A DNA stretch of 64,000 nucleotides from Mucilaginibacter sp. (GCF_028288205.1 NZ_JAQBOD010000011.1:62001-126000), one strand, 5' to 3'; counted from the stretch's first letter, positions 18,306 through 27,258 are shown. Program-made: numbers and translations. The notes: generated by a model from the sequence alone, not told the origin.

Positions 18306-21071
18306 ATGCCTTTAAGCTGGAACGAAATTAAAGACCGTGCGCTTTCTTTCTCAAAAGAATGGGCAGATACCTTTATTGAAGATGCGGATGCCAAACCATT
18401 TTTAGATGCCTTTTTTTATGTATTCGGCGTTACGCGTAAAAAAATAGCCACATTTGAACATAAGGTTAAAAAATTAGACCACCACGACGGTTATATTGAC
18501 CTGCTTTGGAAAGGCACTTTGCTTGTTGAAATGAAAAGCAAGGGCAAAAATCTGGACAAAGCATACCAACAGGCCAAGGAATATTTGCAGGGCATTAAGC
18601 AACACGAACTACCCCAATACATTTTAATTTCAGACTTTCAACACTTTCGCCTATATGATTATGAAACAGGCGATATGCATAGTTTTACCCTCGGCGATTT
18701 TGTAAACCATATACAGCATTTTGGATTTATAGCCGGATATATAAAGCGGGTTTTTAAAGAGCAGGATCCTGTAAATATAAAAGCCGCCAATTTAATGGGC
18801 AAGCTGCACGACAGGCTAAAAGAAATTGGTTATACTGGTCATGCTTTGGAGTTGTATTTGGTGCGTTTGCTGTTTTGCTTGTTTGCCGAGGATACAACCA
18901 TTTTTGAAAAAGACCTATTATTTGATTTTATAACCGACCGTACAGCCGAAGATGGCAGCGATTTGGCTGCTCGTTTATCAGAGTTGTTTTATGTATTAAA
19001 TACACCCGAAGAAAAAAGGCTTAAAAATATAGATAACCAATTAAACCAATTTCCGTATGTAAATGGCAAACTGTTCGAAGAAACCTTGCCACCTGCTTCG
19101 TTTGATACAGCAATGCGAAATACATTACTTGAATGTTGCAGTTTAAATTGGGGCAGCATATCTCCCGCTATTTTTGGTTCAATGTTTCAAAGCGTAATGA
19201 ACCCTACAGAGCGTAGAAACTTGGGCGCACACTACACCAGTGAAAAGAATATCTTAAAAATTATTAAACCTTTGTTTTTAGATGAACTTTTGAAAGAATT
19301 TGAAGTAGTTAAGAGCAATAAAAATAAATTAGCAGAATTTCATAAAAAATTAAGTGAACTTAAATTTCTTGACCCTGCTTGCGGCTGCGGCAACTTTTTA
19401 ATTATTTCTTATCGCGAACTAAGATTGCTTGAAATAGAAATTATTAGACAGCGATTGAAACTTGAGGGTATTAGACAGGAAGTAGCGCGGGAAGCGCAGA
19501 TGAATGTGAACTATCTTGTACAGTGTGATGTGGATATGATGTATGGTATTGAATATGAAGAATTCCCAGCACAAATAGCGCAAGTTGCTATGTGGTTAAT
19601 GGACCATCAGATGAATATGGCTATTAGTCAAGAATTTGGCCAATACTTTGTGAGGCTTCCATTAAAAAAATCGGCGAAAATTGTACATGCTGATGCACTA
19701 CAAACTGATTGGGGAACTGTTGTATCAAAAACAGACCTTAGTTATATATTAGGAAACCCGCCGTTTATTGGCAGCAAAATAATGAAGCAATCGCAACGCG
19801 ATGAAATTGTAAAGCTGCTTGACAACGTAGACGGAAGCGGCACATTGGATTATGTAACAGGTTGGTATATTAAAGCAGCAAAATACATTCAGGATACCAC
19901 CATCAAAGTAGCATTTGTGTCTACCAATTCAATTGTACAAGGCGAGCAAACCAGCATATTATGGGGACAAATGCTGAATAAGTATAACATTACCATACAC
20001 TTCGCACATCGCACCTTTAAATGGAGGAATGAAGCCAAAGGTAATGCTGCTGTTTATTGTGTTATTATTGGCTTGGCTAATTTTGAAACAAACAATAAGT
20101 ATATCTATGAATATGATGATATAAAAGGTGATGCGCATGAGATTAAAGCAAAAAATATAAACCCCTATTTGGTAGATGCAAAAAATATATTGATTGAAAA
20201 AAAATCAAATCCTATTTGCAATGTGCCAAAAATGAATTTTGGAAATATGCCCTTAGATGGTGGAAATTTGCTTTTTTCCGATGCAGAAAAGGATGAATTT
20301 ATTTTAAAAGAACCCGATGCAGAGAAATATATAAAGCCGTTAATTTCAGCATATGAATTTTTAAATGGCGAAAAGCGTTGGTGTTTGTGGCTTTTAAACG
20401 CAGAGCCGAGTGAGCTAAAAAAAATGCCGGAAGTATTGAAACGAGTTGAATTGGTAAAAAAATTCAGATTAAATAGTGTTGCTCCTTCAACGCAAAAATT
20501 CGCTGCTACACCAACATTATTTCGAGATAGAAATCAACCTGAAACTTTCATTGTCATACCAAGAGTATCATCCGAAAATAGGCCTTATATACCTATTGGA
20601 TTTTTTGATAAAAATTCAATAGTAAGCGATACGTGTATGTCTATCCCCAACGCAATTCCTTATCAGTTTGGCATATTAACATCAACAATGCATATGGCTT
20701 GGGTTAAGTCGATTTGCGGACGGTTAAAAAGCGACTTTAGATATTCAAAAGACATTGTTTACAATAATTACCCCTGGCCACTTAATCCTACAGATAAACA
20801 AAAGCAAGCGATAGAAAATGCAGCGCAAAATGTATTAGATGCAAGAGCATTATTCCCCAATAGCAGCCTTGCTGACTTATACCACCCCCTAACAATGCCG
20901 CCAGTATTAGCAAAGGCACACCAGGCATTAGATAAGGCAGTTGATTTGGCCTATCGCCCACAACCCTTTACAACCGATGCCAACCGTATGGAATTTTTAT
21001 TTGCCTTGTATGAGCAATATACCGCTGATTTGTTTGCGGTATTAAAACCAAAAAAGAAAAAATTAACTTAG
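18306..21071 (+). CDS. single-polypeptide Type IIL (MmeI-like) restriction-modification enzyme
   Basis: N-terminal D-X9-EXK nuclease motif (DLLWKGTLLVEMK), motif I DPACGCGNFL, motif IV GNPPF, C-terminal TRD-like region; 921 aa. Confidence 0.88.
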   Translation: MPLSWNEIKDRALSFSKEWADTFIEDADAKPFLDAFFYVFGVTRKKIATFEHKVKKLDHHDGYIDLLWKGTLLVEMKSKGKNLDKAYQQAKEYLQGIKQHELPQYILISDFQHFRLYDYETGDMHSFTLGDFVNHIQHFGFIAGYIKRVFKEQDPVNIKAANLMGKLHDRLKEIGYTGHALELYLVRLLFCLFAEDTTIFEKDLLFDFITDRTAEDGSDLAARLSELFYVLNTPEEKRLKNIDNQLNQFPYVNGKLFEETLPPASFDTAMRNTLLECCSLNWGSISPAIFGSMFQSVMNPTERRNLGAHYTSEKNILKIIKPLFLDELLKEFEVVKSNKNKLAEFHKKLSELKFLDPACGCGNFLIISYRELRLLEIEIIRQRLKLEGIRQEVAREAQMNVNYLVQCDVDMMYGIEYEEFPAQIAQVAMWLMDHQMNMAISQEFGQYFVRLPLKKSAKIVHADALQTDWGTVVSKTDLSYILGNPPFIGSKIMKQSQRDEIVKLLDNVDGSGTLDYVTGWYIKAAKYIQDTTIKVAFVSTNSIVQGEQTSILWGQMLNKYNITIHFAHRTFKWRNEAKGNAAVYCVIIGLANFETNNKYIYEYDDIKGDAHEIKAKNINPYLVDAKNILIEKKSNPICNVPKMNFGNMPLDGGNLLFSDAEKDEFILKEPDAEKYIKPLISAYEFLNGEKRWCLWLLNAEPSELKKMPEVLKRVELVKKFRLNSVAPSTQKFAATPTLFRDRNQPETFIVIPRVSSENRPYIPIGFFDKNSIVSDTCMSIPNAIPYQFGILTSTMHMAWVKSICGRLKSDFRYSKDIVYNNYPWPLNPTDKQKQAIENAAQNVLDARALFPNSSLADLYHPLTMPPVLAKAHQALDKAVDLAYRPQPFTTDANRMEFLFALYEQYTADLFAVLKPKKKKLT

Positions 21072-21093
21072 CATAAGAATTAACTATAGTCAA

Positions 21094-22173
21094 ATGAAAG
21101 AAGATAATAGTGCCAATTTAGAATTATTTCCAGAAGATGATTCTTCGAACGAAGTATTAGTCGAATATGACATTACATCGTATCCTTCGGATTTAAGCTT
21201 GCGAAGCTTAAAGGAAATGTGGGATAGAAAGGATATTGTTATACCTGATTTTCAAAGAGAGTTTGTTTGGAAAATTAAGCAATCTACTCTTTTGATTGAA
21301 TCGTTCTTGGTTGGACTTCCAGTACCCCCTATATTTTTATATATAGATGATGATAATAAAAGTCTTGTTATTGATGGGCAACAAAGGTTGTTAAGCGTTA
21401 TTTACTTTTTTGAAGAATATTTTGGAATTGAAAATTCAAAGGGTAAAAGGCAAATATTTAGACTAAGTAGTCTAAACGAAAGAAGTCCTTATTATAATAA
21501 AAGATTTTCCGATTTGGAACCAAAAGACAGGCGAAAATTAGAAGGATCAGTATTAAGAGCTATTAACATCAGACAATTGTCCCCAAAAGAGGAAAGTACT
21601 AGTGTTTACCATATTTTTGAACGGTTAAACACGGGTGGTACACCCCTTGCTCCACAAGAAATTCGAAATTGTGTTTTTAGAGGAGGTTTTTTAAACTCTT
21701 TAAGAAAGTTAAATACAGATAAGAATTGGAGGGCAATTCTTTCTAAGACTCCTATAGATAAACACCAAAAAGACGTGGAATTGATTTTAAGAGTTTATGG
21801 GTTATCATATCATCTAGATTCTTATGAAAAACCAATGAAAGAATTTTTAAACAAAGTTGCTAATAAGTATAAAAATCCTTCGCCAAGCATTATTGAAAAA
21901 TTTAGCGAGGACTTTAAAAATACTTGTAAGATAATTAATGAACAACTAAGAAAAAAACCTTTTAATGTCCGTGGACCCTTGAATACGTCGGTTTTCGACT
22001 CTGTATTTTGTGTGATATTAAAAAATTTGAATACTCTTCCAAGTAATTTACATAACAGATACGAGGACCTGATAGTAGATCCGATTTTTGTAGATTATAC
22101 TACTTTAGCAACAACAGATGAAAAAATTGTAAAAGCTAGATTTAAATATGTTAATGACAAGCTGATAAAATAG
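21094..22173 (+). CDS. DUF262 (GmrS/ParB-like, DGQQR) domain protein lacking an evident DUF1524/HNH half
   Basis: IVIPDFQREFVWK; SLVIDGQQRLLSVIYFF; HIFERLNTGGTPLAPQEIRNCVFRGGF. Confidence 0.88.
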   Translation: MKEDNSANLELFPEDDSSNEVLVEYDITSYPSDLSLRSLKEMWDRKDIVIPDFQREFVWKIKQSTLLIESFLVGLPVPPIFLYIDDDNKSLVIDGQQRLLSVIYFFEEYFGIENSKGKRQIFRLSSLNERSPYYNKRFSDLEPKDRRKLEGSVLRAINIRQLSPKEESTSVYHIFERLNTGGTPLAPQEIRNCVFRGGFLNSLRKLNTDKNWRAILSKTPIDKHQKDVELILRVYGLSYHLDSYEKPMKEFLNKVANKYKNPSPSIIEKFSEDFKNTCKIINEQLRKKPFNVRGPLNTSVFDSVFCVILKNLNTLPSNLHNRYEDLIVDPIFVDYTTLATTDEKIVKARFKYVNDKLIK

Positions 22174-22174
22174 T

Positions 22175-22675
22175 ATGGCTTATTCTGATCGATTTATTTC
22201 AACTGATAATCTTATCATTAATTTAACCCCTTACCTTTCAACGATAACCGACTCAGCAATTTTAGCAAGTTATGCAGGGTTTTTATCGGTTAGCTCAATT
22301 ACGGTTTATGAACTTGCAATCAAAGATATTTTTAGTGATTTTGCCACAAGGAAACATTTGGTTTTTGGACACTTTGTCGAAAAATATCTTTCTCGCATTA
22401 ATGGTCAAATAAAATTAGGCGATCTAAAAGGCAATCAGATAAAAGTATTTGGAGGTAAATACTTGCAAAAGTTTGAAACAAGCGTAAATAGCAAAGAAGC
22501 TTTATATTTATTGAGTCATGGGAAAAGTCTAAAAAGTTCATACGACAACCTGATCATTTGCCGTCATGTATTCGTACATAGGGGAAATCCAACATTAACA
22601 ATTAATGAAGTAGTTGATAATTATCATATTGGCAAAGAAATTATTCACAGTTTATTTGATTCTATGAAAAGGTAA
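22175..22675 (+). CDS. HEPN-superfamily protein (RiboL-PSP/MAE_28990-like), predicted RNase
   Basis: RX4H motif RHVFVHRG near the C-terminus; SSITVYELAIKDIF; ATG 1 nt after the DUF262 stop. Confidence 0.75.
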   Translation: MAYSDRFISTDNLIINLTPYLSTITDSAILASYAGFLSVSSITVYELAIKDIFSDFATRKHLVFGHFVEKYLSRINGQIKLGDLKGNQIKVFGGKYLQKFETSVNSKEALYLLSHGKSLKSSYDNLIICRHVFVHRGNPTLTINEVVDNYHIGKEIIHSLFDSMKR

Positions 22676-22681
22676 CCCATG

Positions 22682-22867
22682 TTGGTCGAGGGATATTCCA
22701 CCCGTCCTTGTTGGTCGGGATATTCTTGTTGGTTGGGATATTCCATCCCGTCCTAAAAGCGGGAGGATCTGCGATCCGGGTGCGGTGGCAATTAATCCAA
22801 AAGATGGTGCAAGGGTAGGTCAGGTGGGGTCAGGTCCAATGTTGGTCGGGATATTCCATTCCGTCCA
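22682..22867. repeat. degenerate cluster of TTGGTCGGGATATTCCATCCCGTCC units
   Basis: Copies near 22682, 22709, 22729 and 22842; a further copy at 23224 with shared CCTAAAAGCGGGAGGATCTGC tail. Confidence 0.7.
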
Positions 22868-22990
22868 CTGGTGCAAGCCAAGCGTGGCGTACTTGTGCCT
22901 ATACCACCATGCAAATAGTATTATAGTGATGTCAGAAGTACCCTTACCCGCTTGCCATCTCTACATACATGCGCCAGCAGCAATGGCGTG

Positions 22991-23215
22991 ATTTTGTTTC
23001 ATCTTGTTTCAAAATCTTGTTTCACCACTTCTAAAATTAGCAATTTGTAATTATTTGATTGTCAATGAAAAAGCATAATATTATACCTAAAAATACTGAC
23101 GAATAAGTTGTTACATTTTGTTACATCACTTTTTGGCAAAATGCTTATTTTCAATATATTAACCCGAAATCTTGTTTCACTTGTTACATTTTGTTTCACA
23201 CTCGCGTGTAACAAG
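22991..23215. repeat. dispersed TTGTTTCA/TTGTTACA phased-repeat element, copy 2
   Basis: Same architecture as 13621-13826, including GACGAATAAGTTGTTACATTTTGTTACATCACTTTTT and terminal CTCGCGTGTAACAAG. Confidence 0.75.
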
Positions 23216-23313
23216 ATTCGCTTTTGGTCGGAATATTCCATCCTGTCCTAAAAGCGGGAGGATCTGCAATTAGGGGTGTTAGAAAGATGCTAAAGAAGCG
23301 GCGGGCGGTGCGA

Positions 23314-23421
23314 TTCCCTCCCAACGGGAGGGTGCAGGGAGGGGTAAATGAAGCGATTTATATCGGCGAAACCCCTCCCTGCCACTTCACAACCAGCCGC
23401 ACCCCTCCCGTGGGGAGGGAA
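23314..23421. repeat. multi-arm palindromic element (CCCTCCC/GGGAGGG family)
   Basis: Outer arms TTCCCTCCC (23314-23322)/GGGAGGGAA (23413-23421); inner arms GCAGGGAGGGGT (23334-23345)/ACCCCTCCCTGC (23371-23382). Confidence 0.7.
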
Positions 23422-23485
23422 CTTGTTCACCCGTTCGCGGATGGCGCGGGTGAGCAGAACAAGGGAGATGAGTTAATAAACACGC

Positions 23486-23517
23486 TTTGCTTAACCTAAA
23501 TCACATTACTATCTTTG
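23486..23517 (+). promoter_or_regulatory. Bacteroidota-type promoter abutting the start codon of the 23522 gene
   Basis: TTTG (23486-23489)-N20-TATCTTTG (23510-23517); ATG at 23522. Confidence 0.6.
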
Positions 23518-23521
23518 TGGC

Positions 23522-24511
23522 ATGCCACCAAAAATATATTCGCCGTTCGATGCTTCAAACTTTAGTAACCGGAGCTGTTTTCTTACGGGCGAAACCCTAA
23601 GCAGCGAAGAGGAAAAGATACAGGTATTTCCGCAATGGTTAATGAGCCTTTATAACCTGGAGGACCAGCCATTTAAATTGCTGGACGAAAGCATGGCTAC
23701 CTACAAAGATATTAAGCTGCCCTGCTCGGCCACGGTTAACGAAACTTATTTAGAGCCGTTAGAAGCCGAAATAGCTGCTGCTTTTGATGGCGGATATAAC
23801 GCGGTTAAAGCGCTTGAAGAGTTAAAGCTATTTCAATGGGCGGGCAAATTGCTTTACGGCATCATATTTAATGAGGTACAATCCGGCATTAAACTACAGC
23901 GTTCGCAAGGCGAAGAGTTTAACATTTCGCAATCTATCATCCATAAATTCAGTAACCTGCATTTAATGCTGCAAAGCATTAATCAGCCTATATTATTTGA
24001 AGATTTTAAACCGTTCAGCCTGTTTTTATTTAAGGTTAGCAATAATGAGCAGGAATTTGGCTACCGCGATGAGATCAATACGCTTACCTTTTCTTTACGC
24101 ATAAAAGATTTTGGCCTGATAATTTGTTTCCAGGATAACGGGGCCAACCGCCACTATCACCGCGAAATGTTAGCGAAAATAGGCGATCAAACCCTGCATC
24201 CCATACAGTTTGAAGAGTTTAGCGGGCGGGTGTTTTACTCGGCCTACCTGTTTAACCGCTTGCCCGAATATAATATTCTGCCTGTTGACGAAGAGGTTTA
24301 CATTGAGGCCATGCCGCTACGCGGAATGAGCAGCAAACCCCTGTTTGATAATTGGCAAAACAAAATTTACGGACAAGTACTGGAAAGTTTCTGGAAAAAC
24401 TGGGGCTTCCTGCTGTTAGAGATCATTAAAAACCCCGAAGAGCCCATGAGTTTTTTGTTTGATGCCGATGGTAATTTTGTTAGTGAAGAATTGATTGCAC
24501 TCCCCCACTAA
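23522..24511 (+). CDS. hypothetical protein
   Basis: 329 aa continuous frame with host-like codon use; no family recognised. Confidence 0.7.
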   Translation: MPPKIYSPFDASNFSNRSCFLTGETLSSEEEKIQVFPQWLMSLYNLEDQPFKLLDESMATYKDIKLPCSATVNETYLEPLEAEIAAAFDGGYNAVKALEELKLFQWAGKLLYGIIFNEVQSGIKLQRSQGEEFNISQSIIHKFSNLHLMLQSINQPILFEDFKPFSLFLFKVSNNEQEFGYRDEINTLTFSLRIKDFGLIICFQDNGANRHYHREMLAKIGDQTLHPIQFEEFSGRVFYSAYLFNRLPEYNILPVDEEVYIEAMPLRGMSSKPLFDNWQNKIYGQVLESFWKNWGFLLLEIIKNPEEPMSFLFDADGNFVSEELIALPH

Positions 24512-25109
24512 TTTGGTGTAAAAATATAGGCACTATTTTAGGGTTAAGAATTATGGTGATGGCAATACCACAAAGCGCTCCAAACAAATGCGCGTCATGG
24601 TTAATATTATCTTTTGAATATCTGGAAGCGTAGCTGCAATAAACCATATAAAGCACGCCAAATAAAATAGCCGGAATAGGTATTGGCAATGGCATGATCA
24701 TCAACCTGGTCATGGGCGAATACATGATATAACTAAATACCACCGCGCTAACCGCGCCGGATGCGCCCAGGCTATTGTACCAAAAATCGTTTTTGTGTTT
24801 AGCAACAGATGGCAGATCACTTAAAATTAAACTTGCTATATATAATAAGCCAAATTGCCAGTGGCCAATGTATACTTCTAACTGAAAAGCAAAGAAATAA
24901 TAGGATAGCATGTTAAAGAACAGGTGCATCCAGTCTTTATGTATAAGGCCGCTGGTAAGTAGTGTATATACATACTTTTTTCGGTATACACTGTAAGGGT
25001 GCAGCATCATTTTGCCGTACAAGTTCTCGTTAGAGAACGCCAATAGCGAAGTTGCAATAGTTATAGCAAATATGAATGATGCTACAGGTGCGAATGTTAT
25101 GTATTCCAT
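24480..25109 (-). CDS. rhomboid family intramembrane serine protease
   Basis: GASGAVSAVVFSYI catalytic Ser motif; NHDAHLFGALCG His; multi-TM. Confidence 0.88.
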   Translation of the reverse strand: MEYITFAPVASFIFAITIATSLLAFSNENLYGKMMLHPYSVYRKKYVYTLLTSGLIHKDWMHLFFNMLSYYFFAFQLEVYIGHWQFGLLYIASLILSDLPSVAKHKNDFWYNSLGASGAVSAVVFSYIMYSPMTRLMIMPLPIPIPAILFGVLYMVYCSYASRYSKDNINHDAHLFGALCGIAITIILNPKIVPIFLHQISGGVQSILH

Positions 25110-26858
25110 TTATTTTTTAAAGTCGAGTTTAGTATCTGTCAATATCCGGCCTATCGGGTAGCGCCTGTTTGTTTTTTCATAATAAGGCGAATTACGGTAA
25201 ACAAATGTTAATTGCTGTTGCGCGCTGTTAGCCAATGCCGGGTTTTTTGCTTTTTCGTCATCCAGTTTCTTTTTCAGTTCCGGGTCCTTTTTGAGCAGAT
25301 CGGCAGCAACTTCCTCAAAAACGTACGATGAGAAGCCTTCCTTCTCATCTAAAACAGAATCAAAAAAGTTCCAGGCAAAAAACGAATCTACACCTGCAGG
25401 CTCCAATGTTTCCACAATATAACGGTTAAGTGGTTGGTTGGTGTATACCACGTAATCGCCGGCGTAAAATTTAATTTTCCCATCAACCGGAATCACTTTA
25501 ACACCTGTATGCAGGTAATGCCCCTCGTAGGGCCGGGTGGGTACTGGTAAATCGCCCAGATAGTATACCTGTAGATCAAGTGTAGTATCATGCGCTAATC
25601 TATGCATCACTACATTATTCAGCTTATACAGGTCAATTATTTTCCCCCATGCCTGTGGTATAACGTAGGCTAAGGGCTTATCAACGGTTTCTGTAGCTTT
25701 ATAATTATCGTAGTATTTAATGGTTCTTGTCCAAGGTTTTGTTTCATCATAATATAAACGCCGCAGCCCGCTTACCTCGCTGGTTTTATACATGGCCGCA
25801 TAACCTTTAAAGGTAATGGTATCTACTTTTGCGCGGTCAAGCTGCCAGTTCATGGCAAAGGTTTTTTGCCTGCTCACCTGCTCATCGGCTTTACGCTTTA
25901 ACTCGCCTATCAGTTTGGCATCACGCTCGTTAATATCAACCAGCGCCTGCATAAAATTATAAGTGGCATAAACTCTTTTGTCAAAAGACTTTAACATATG
26001 TGCCTCTGTTATATAGCTGATGATGTTATGCTGGGCAGTATAGCCTGTGGCGTAACGCGGCGTTTCTAAGAAGGCAACAATACCACTGTCGGGCGTGCCG
26101 CTGCGCCCGCTTTCAACATAAGGAATCATTTCAAATCCGCTCTTTTTCATCCTTTTATATAACTCGGGCGAAAGCGTTTTTGAAGTGTATTCGGCCAGAA
26201 CGGGGTTTTGCTTATCCTTTTGCGTTTCTATCAGCGTCATTACATATTGATAGTCGGCACCGTCACTGGTGTGGTTATCCAAAAATATTTCGGGGTTCCA
26301 GGTATTTACTATCTGCTCAAGCGCAAGTGTATTTCTGCTATCGGCTTTTATAAAATCGCGGTTCAGATCCAAGTTGCGGTAATTCCCCCTGAAACCATAA
26401 CTGCTTGGTCCGTTTTGGTTAATACGGCTAACACCACGATTTAGCGCCCCGTCTATATTATACAACGCTACAATACATATTATTACGTTTTTAGGCAACG
26501 CCTTCTTTTTAAGCAGATCCCGGGCAAACATCATACTGGCATCAATACCTTCAGGCTCGCCGGGATGAATGCCGTTGTTTATCAATAACACCCTTTTATT
26601 TTGCTTTTTGATGAGTGCCGGATCAAAAATCTTATCGCGCGATAAAACAACCAGCGTTAAAGGATAGCCAATATCTGTTGTGCCGTAATTGATCAACTTC
26701 ATTTGCGGATTTATAGCTGCTAACTTTTTATAGTAGGCGATAACCTCATGATAAGTTGCCGTATAGTTTTTATCCTTACTTAACTCGAAGGGGGTTAGCT
26801 GCGCATGCCCTGCGCCAAAAGTAAAACAAGCTAACAGGGCCAATAAAAGATGTTTCAT
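25110..26858 (-). CDS. M14-family zinc carboxypeptidase, secreted
   Basis: Signal peptide MKHLLLALLACFTFGAGHAQ; NNGIHPGEPEG; NLDLNRDF. Confidence 0.88.
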   Translation of the reverse strand: MKHLLLALLACFTFGAGHAQLTPFELSKDKNYTATYHEVIAYYKKLAAINPQMKLINYGTTDIGYPLTLVVLSRDKIFDPALIKKQNKRVLLINNGIHPGEPEGIDASMMFARDLLKKKALPKNVIICIVALYNIDGALNRGVSRINQNGPSSYGFRGNYRNLDLNRDFIKADSRNTLALEQIVNTWNPEIFLDNHTSDGADYQYVMTLIETQKDKQNPVLAEYTSKTLSPELYKRMKKSGFEMIPYVESGRSGTPDSGIVAFLETPRYATGYTAQHNIISYITEAHMLKSFDKRVYATYNFMQALVDINERDAKLIGELKRKADEQVSRQKTFAMNWQLDRAKVDTITFKGYAAMYKTSEVSGLRRLYYDETKPWTRTIKYYDNYKATETVDKPLAYVIPQAWGKIIDLYKLNNVVMHRLAHDTTLDLQVYYLGDLPVPTRPYEGHYLHTGVKVIPVDGKIKFYAGDYVVYTNQPLNRYIVETLEPAGVDSFFAWNFFDSVLDEKEGFSSYVFEEVAADLLKKDPELKKKLDDEKAKNPALANSAQQQLTFVYRNSPYYEKTNRRYPIGRILTDTKLDFKK

Positions 26859-26896
26859 AAAAGTGATTTAATAAATTATGCCCTTTAAGGTAAGGA

Positions 26897-27256
26897 TTAT
26901 TCAGAAATGCCAATAATTTCGGTCTGAATTTTTTTAGCGAGGCTTTGAAAGATCAGATCATAAGAATGGTCGATCATTTCAAGCAGTTGTTTACGGGTTA
27001 GTGTGCCATTCATGAAAACGGTGTTCCACATTTTTTTATTCATGTGGTAGCCCGGCTGTACTTCTGTATAACGTTCGCGAAGCTCAATGGCAAGTTCCGG
27101 ATCGCATTTTATGTTAAAACGGTCTCCATTGTCTAAACCTGCAATTAAAAAAATTTTACCGCCAACCTTAAATACCAGCGTTTCTTCTCCAAAAGGAAAT
27201 CCTTCGTTAGCGCCCGGCTTTTGCAGGCAATAATCACGCAGGTCTTCAATATTCAA
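26897..27256 (-). CDS. MmcQ/YjbR family protein
   Basis: MNIEDLRDYCLQKPGANEGFPFGEETLVFKV...MNKKMWNTVFMNG. Confidence 0.88.
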   Translation of the reverse strand: MNIEDLRDYCLQKPGANEGFPFGEETLVFKVGGKIFLIAGLDNGDRFNIKCDPELAIELRERYTEVQPGYHMNKKMWNTVFMNGTLTRKQLLEMIDHSYDLIFQSLAKKIQTEIIGISE

Positions 27257-27258
27257 TG

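Noticed and set aside
21094-22173. Reading the DUF262 gene as a complete GmrSD Type IV restriction enzyme
   Set aside because: No DUF1524/HNH half was seen in this ORF or the next one; calling it GmrSD would over-claim.
22785-23499. ORFs 22785-22991 and 23224-23499
   Set aside because: Made up entirely of dispersed repeats and palindromes; no credible protein features.
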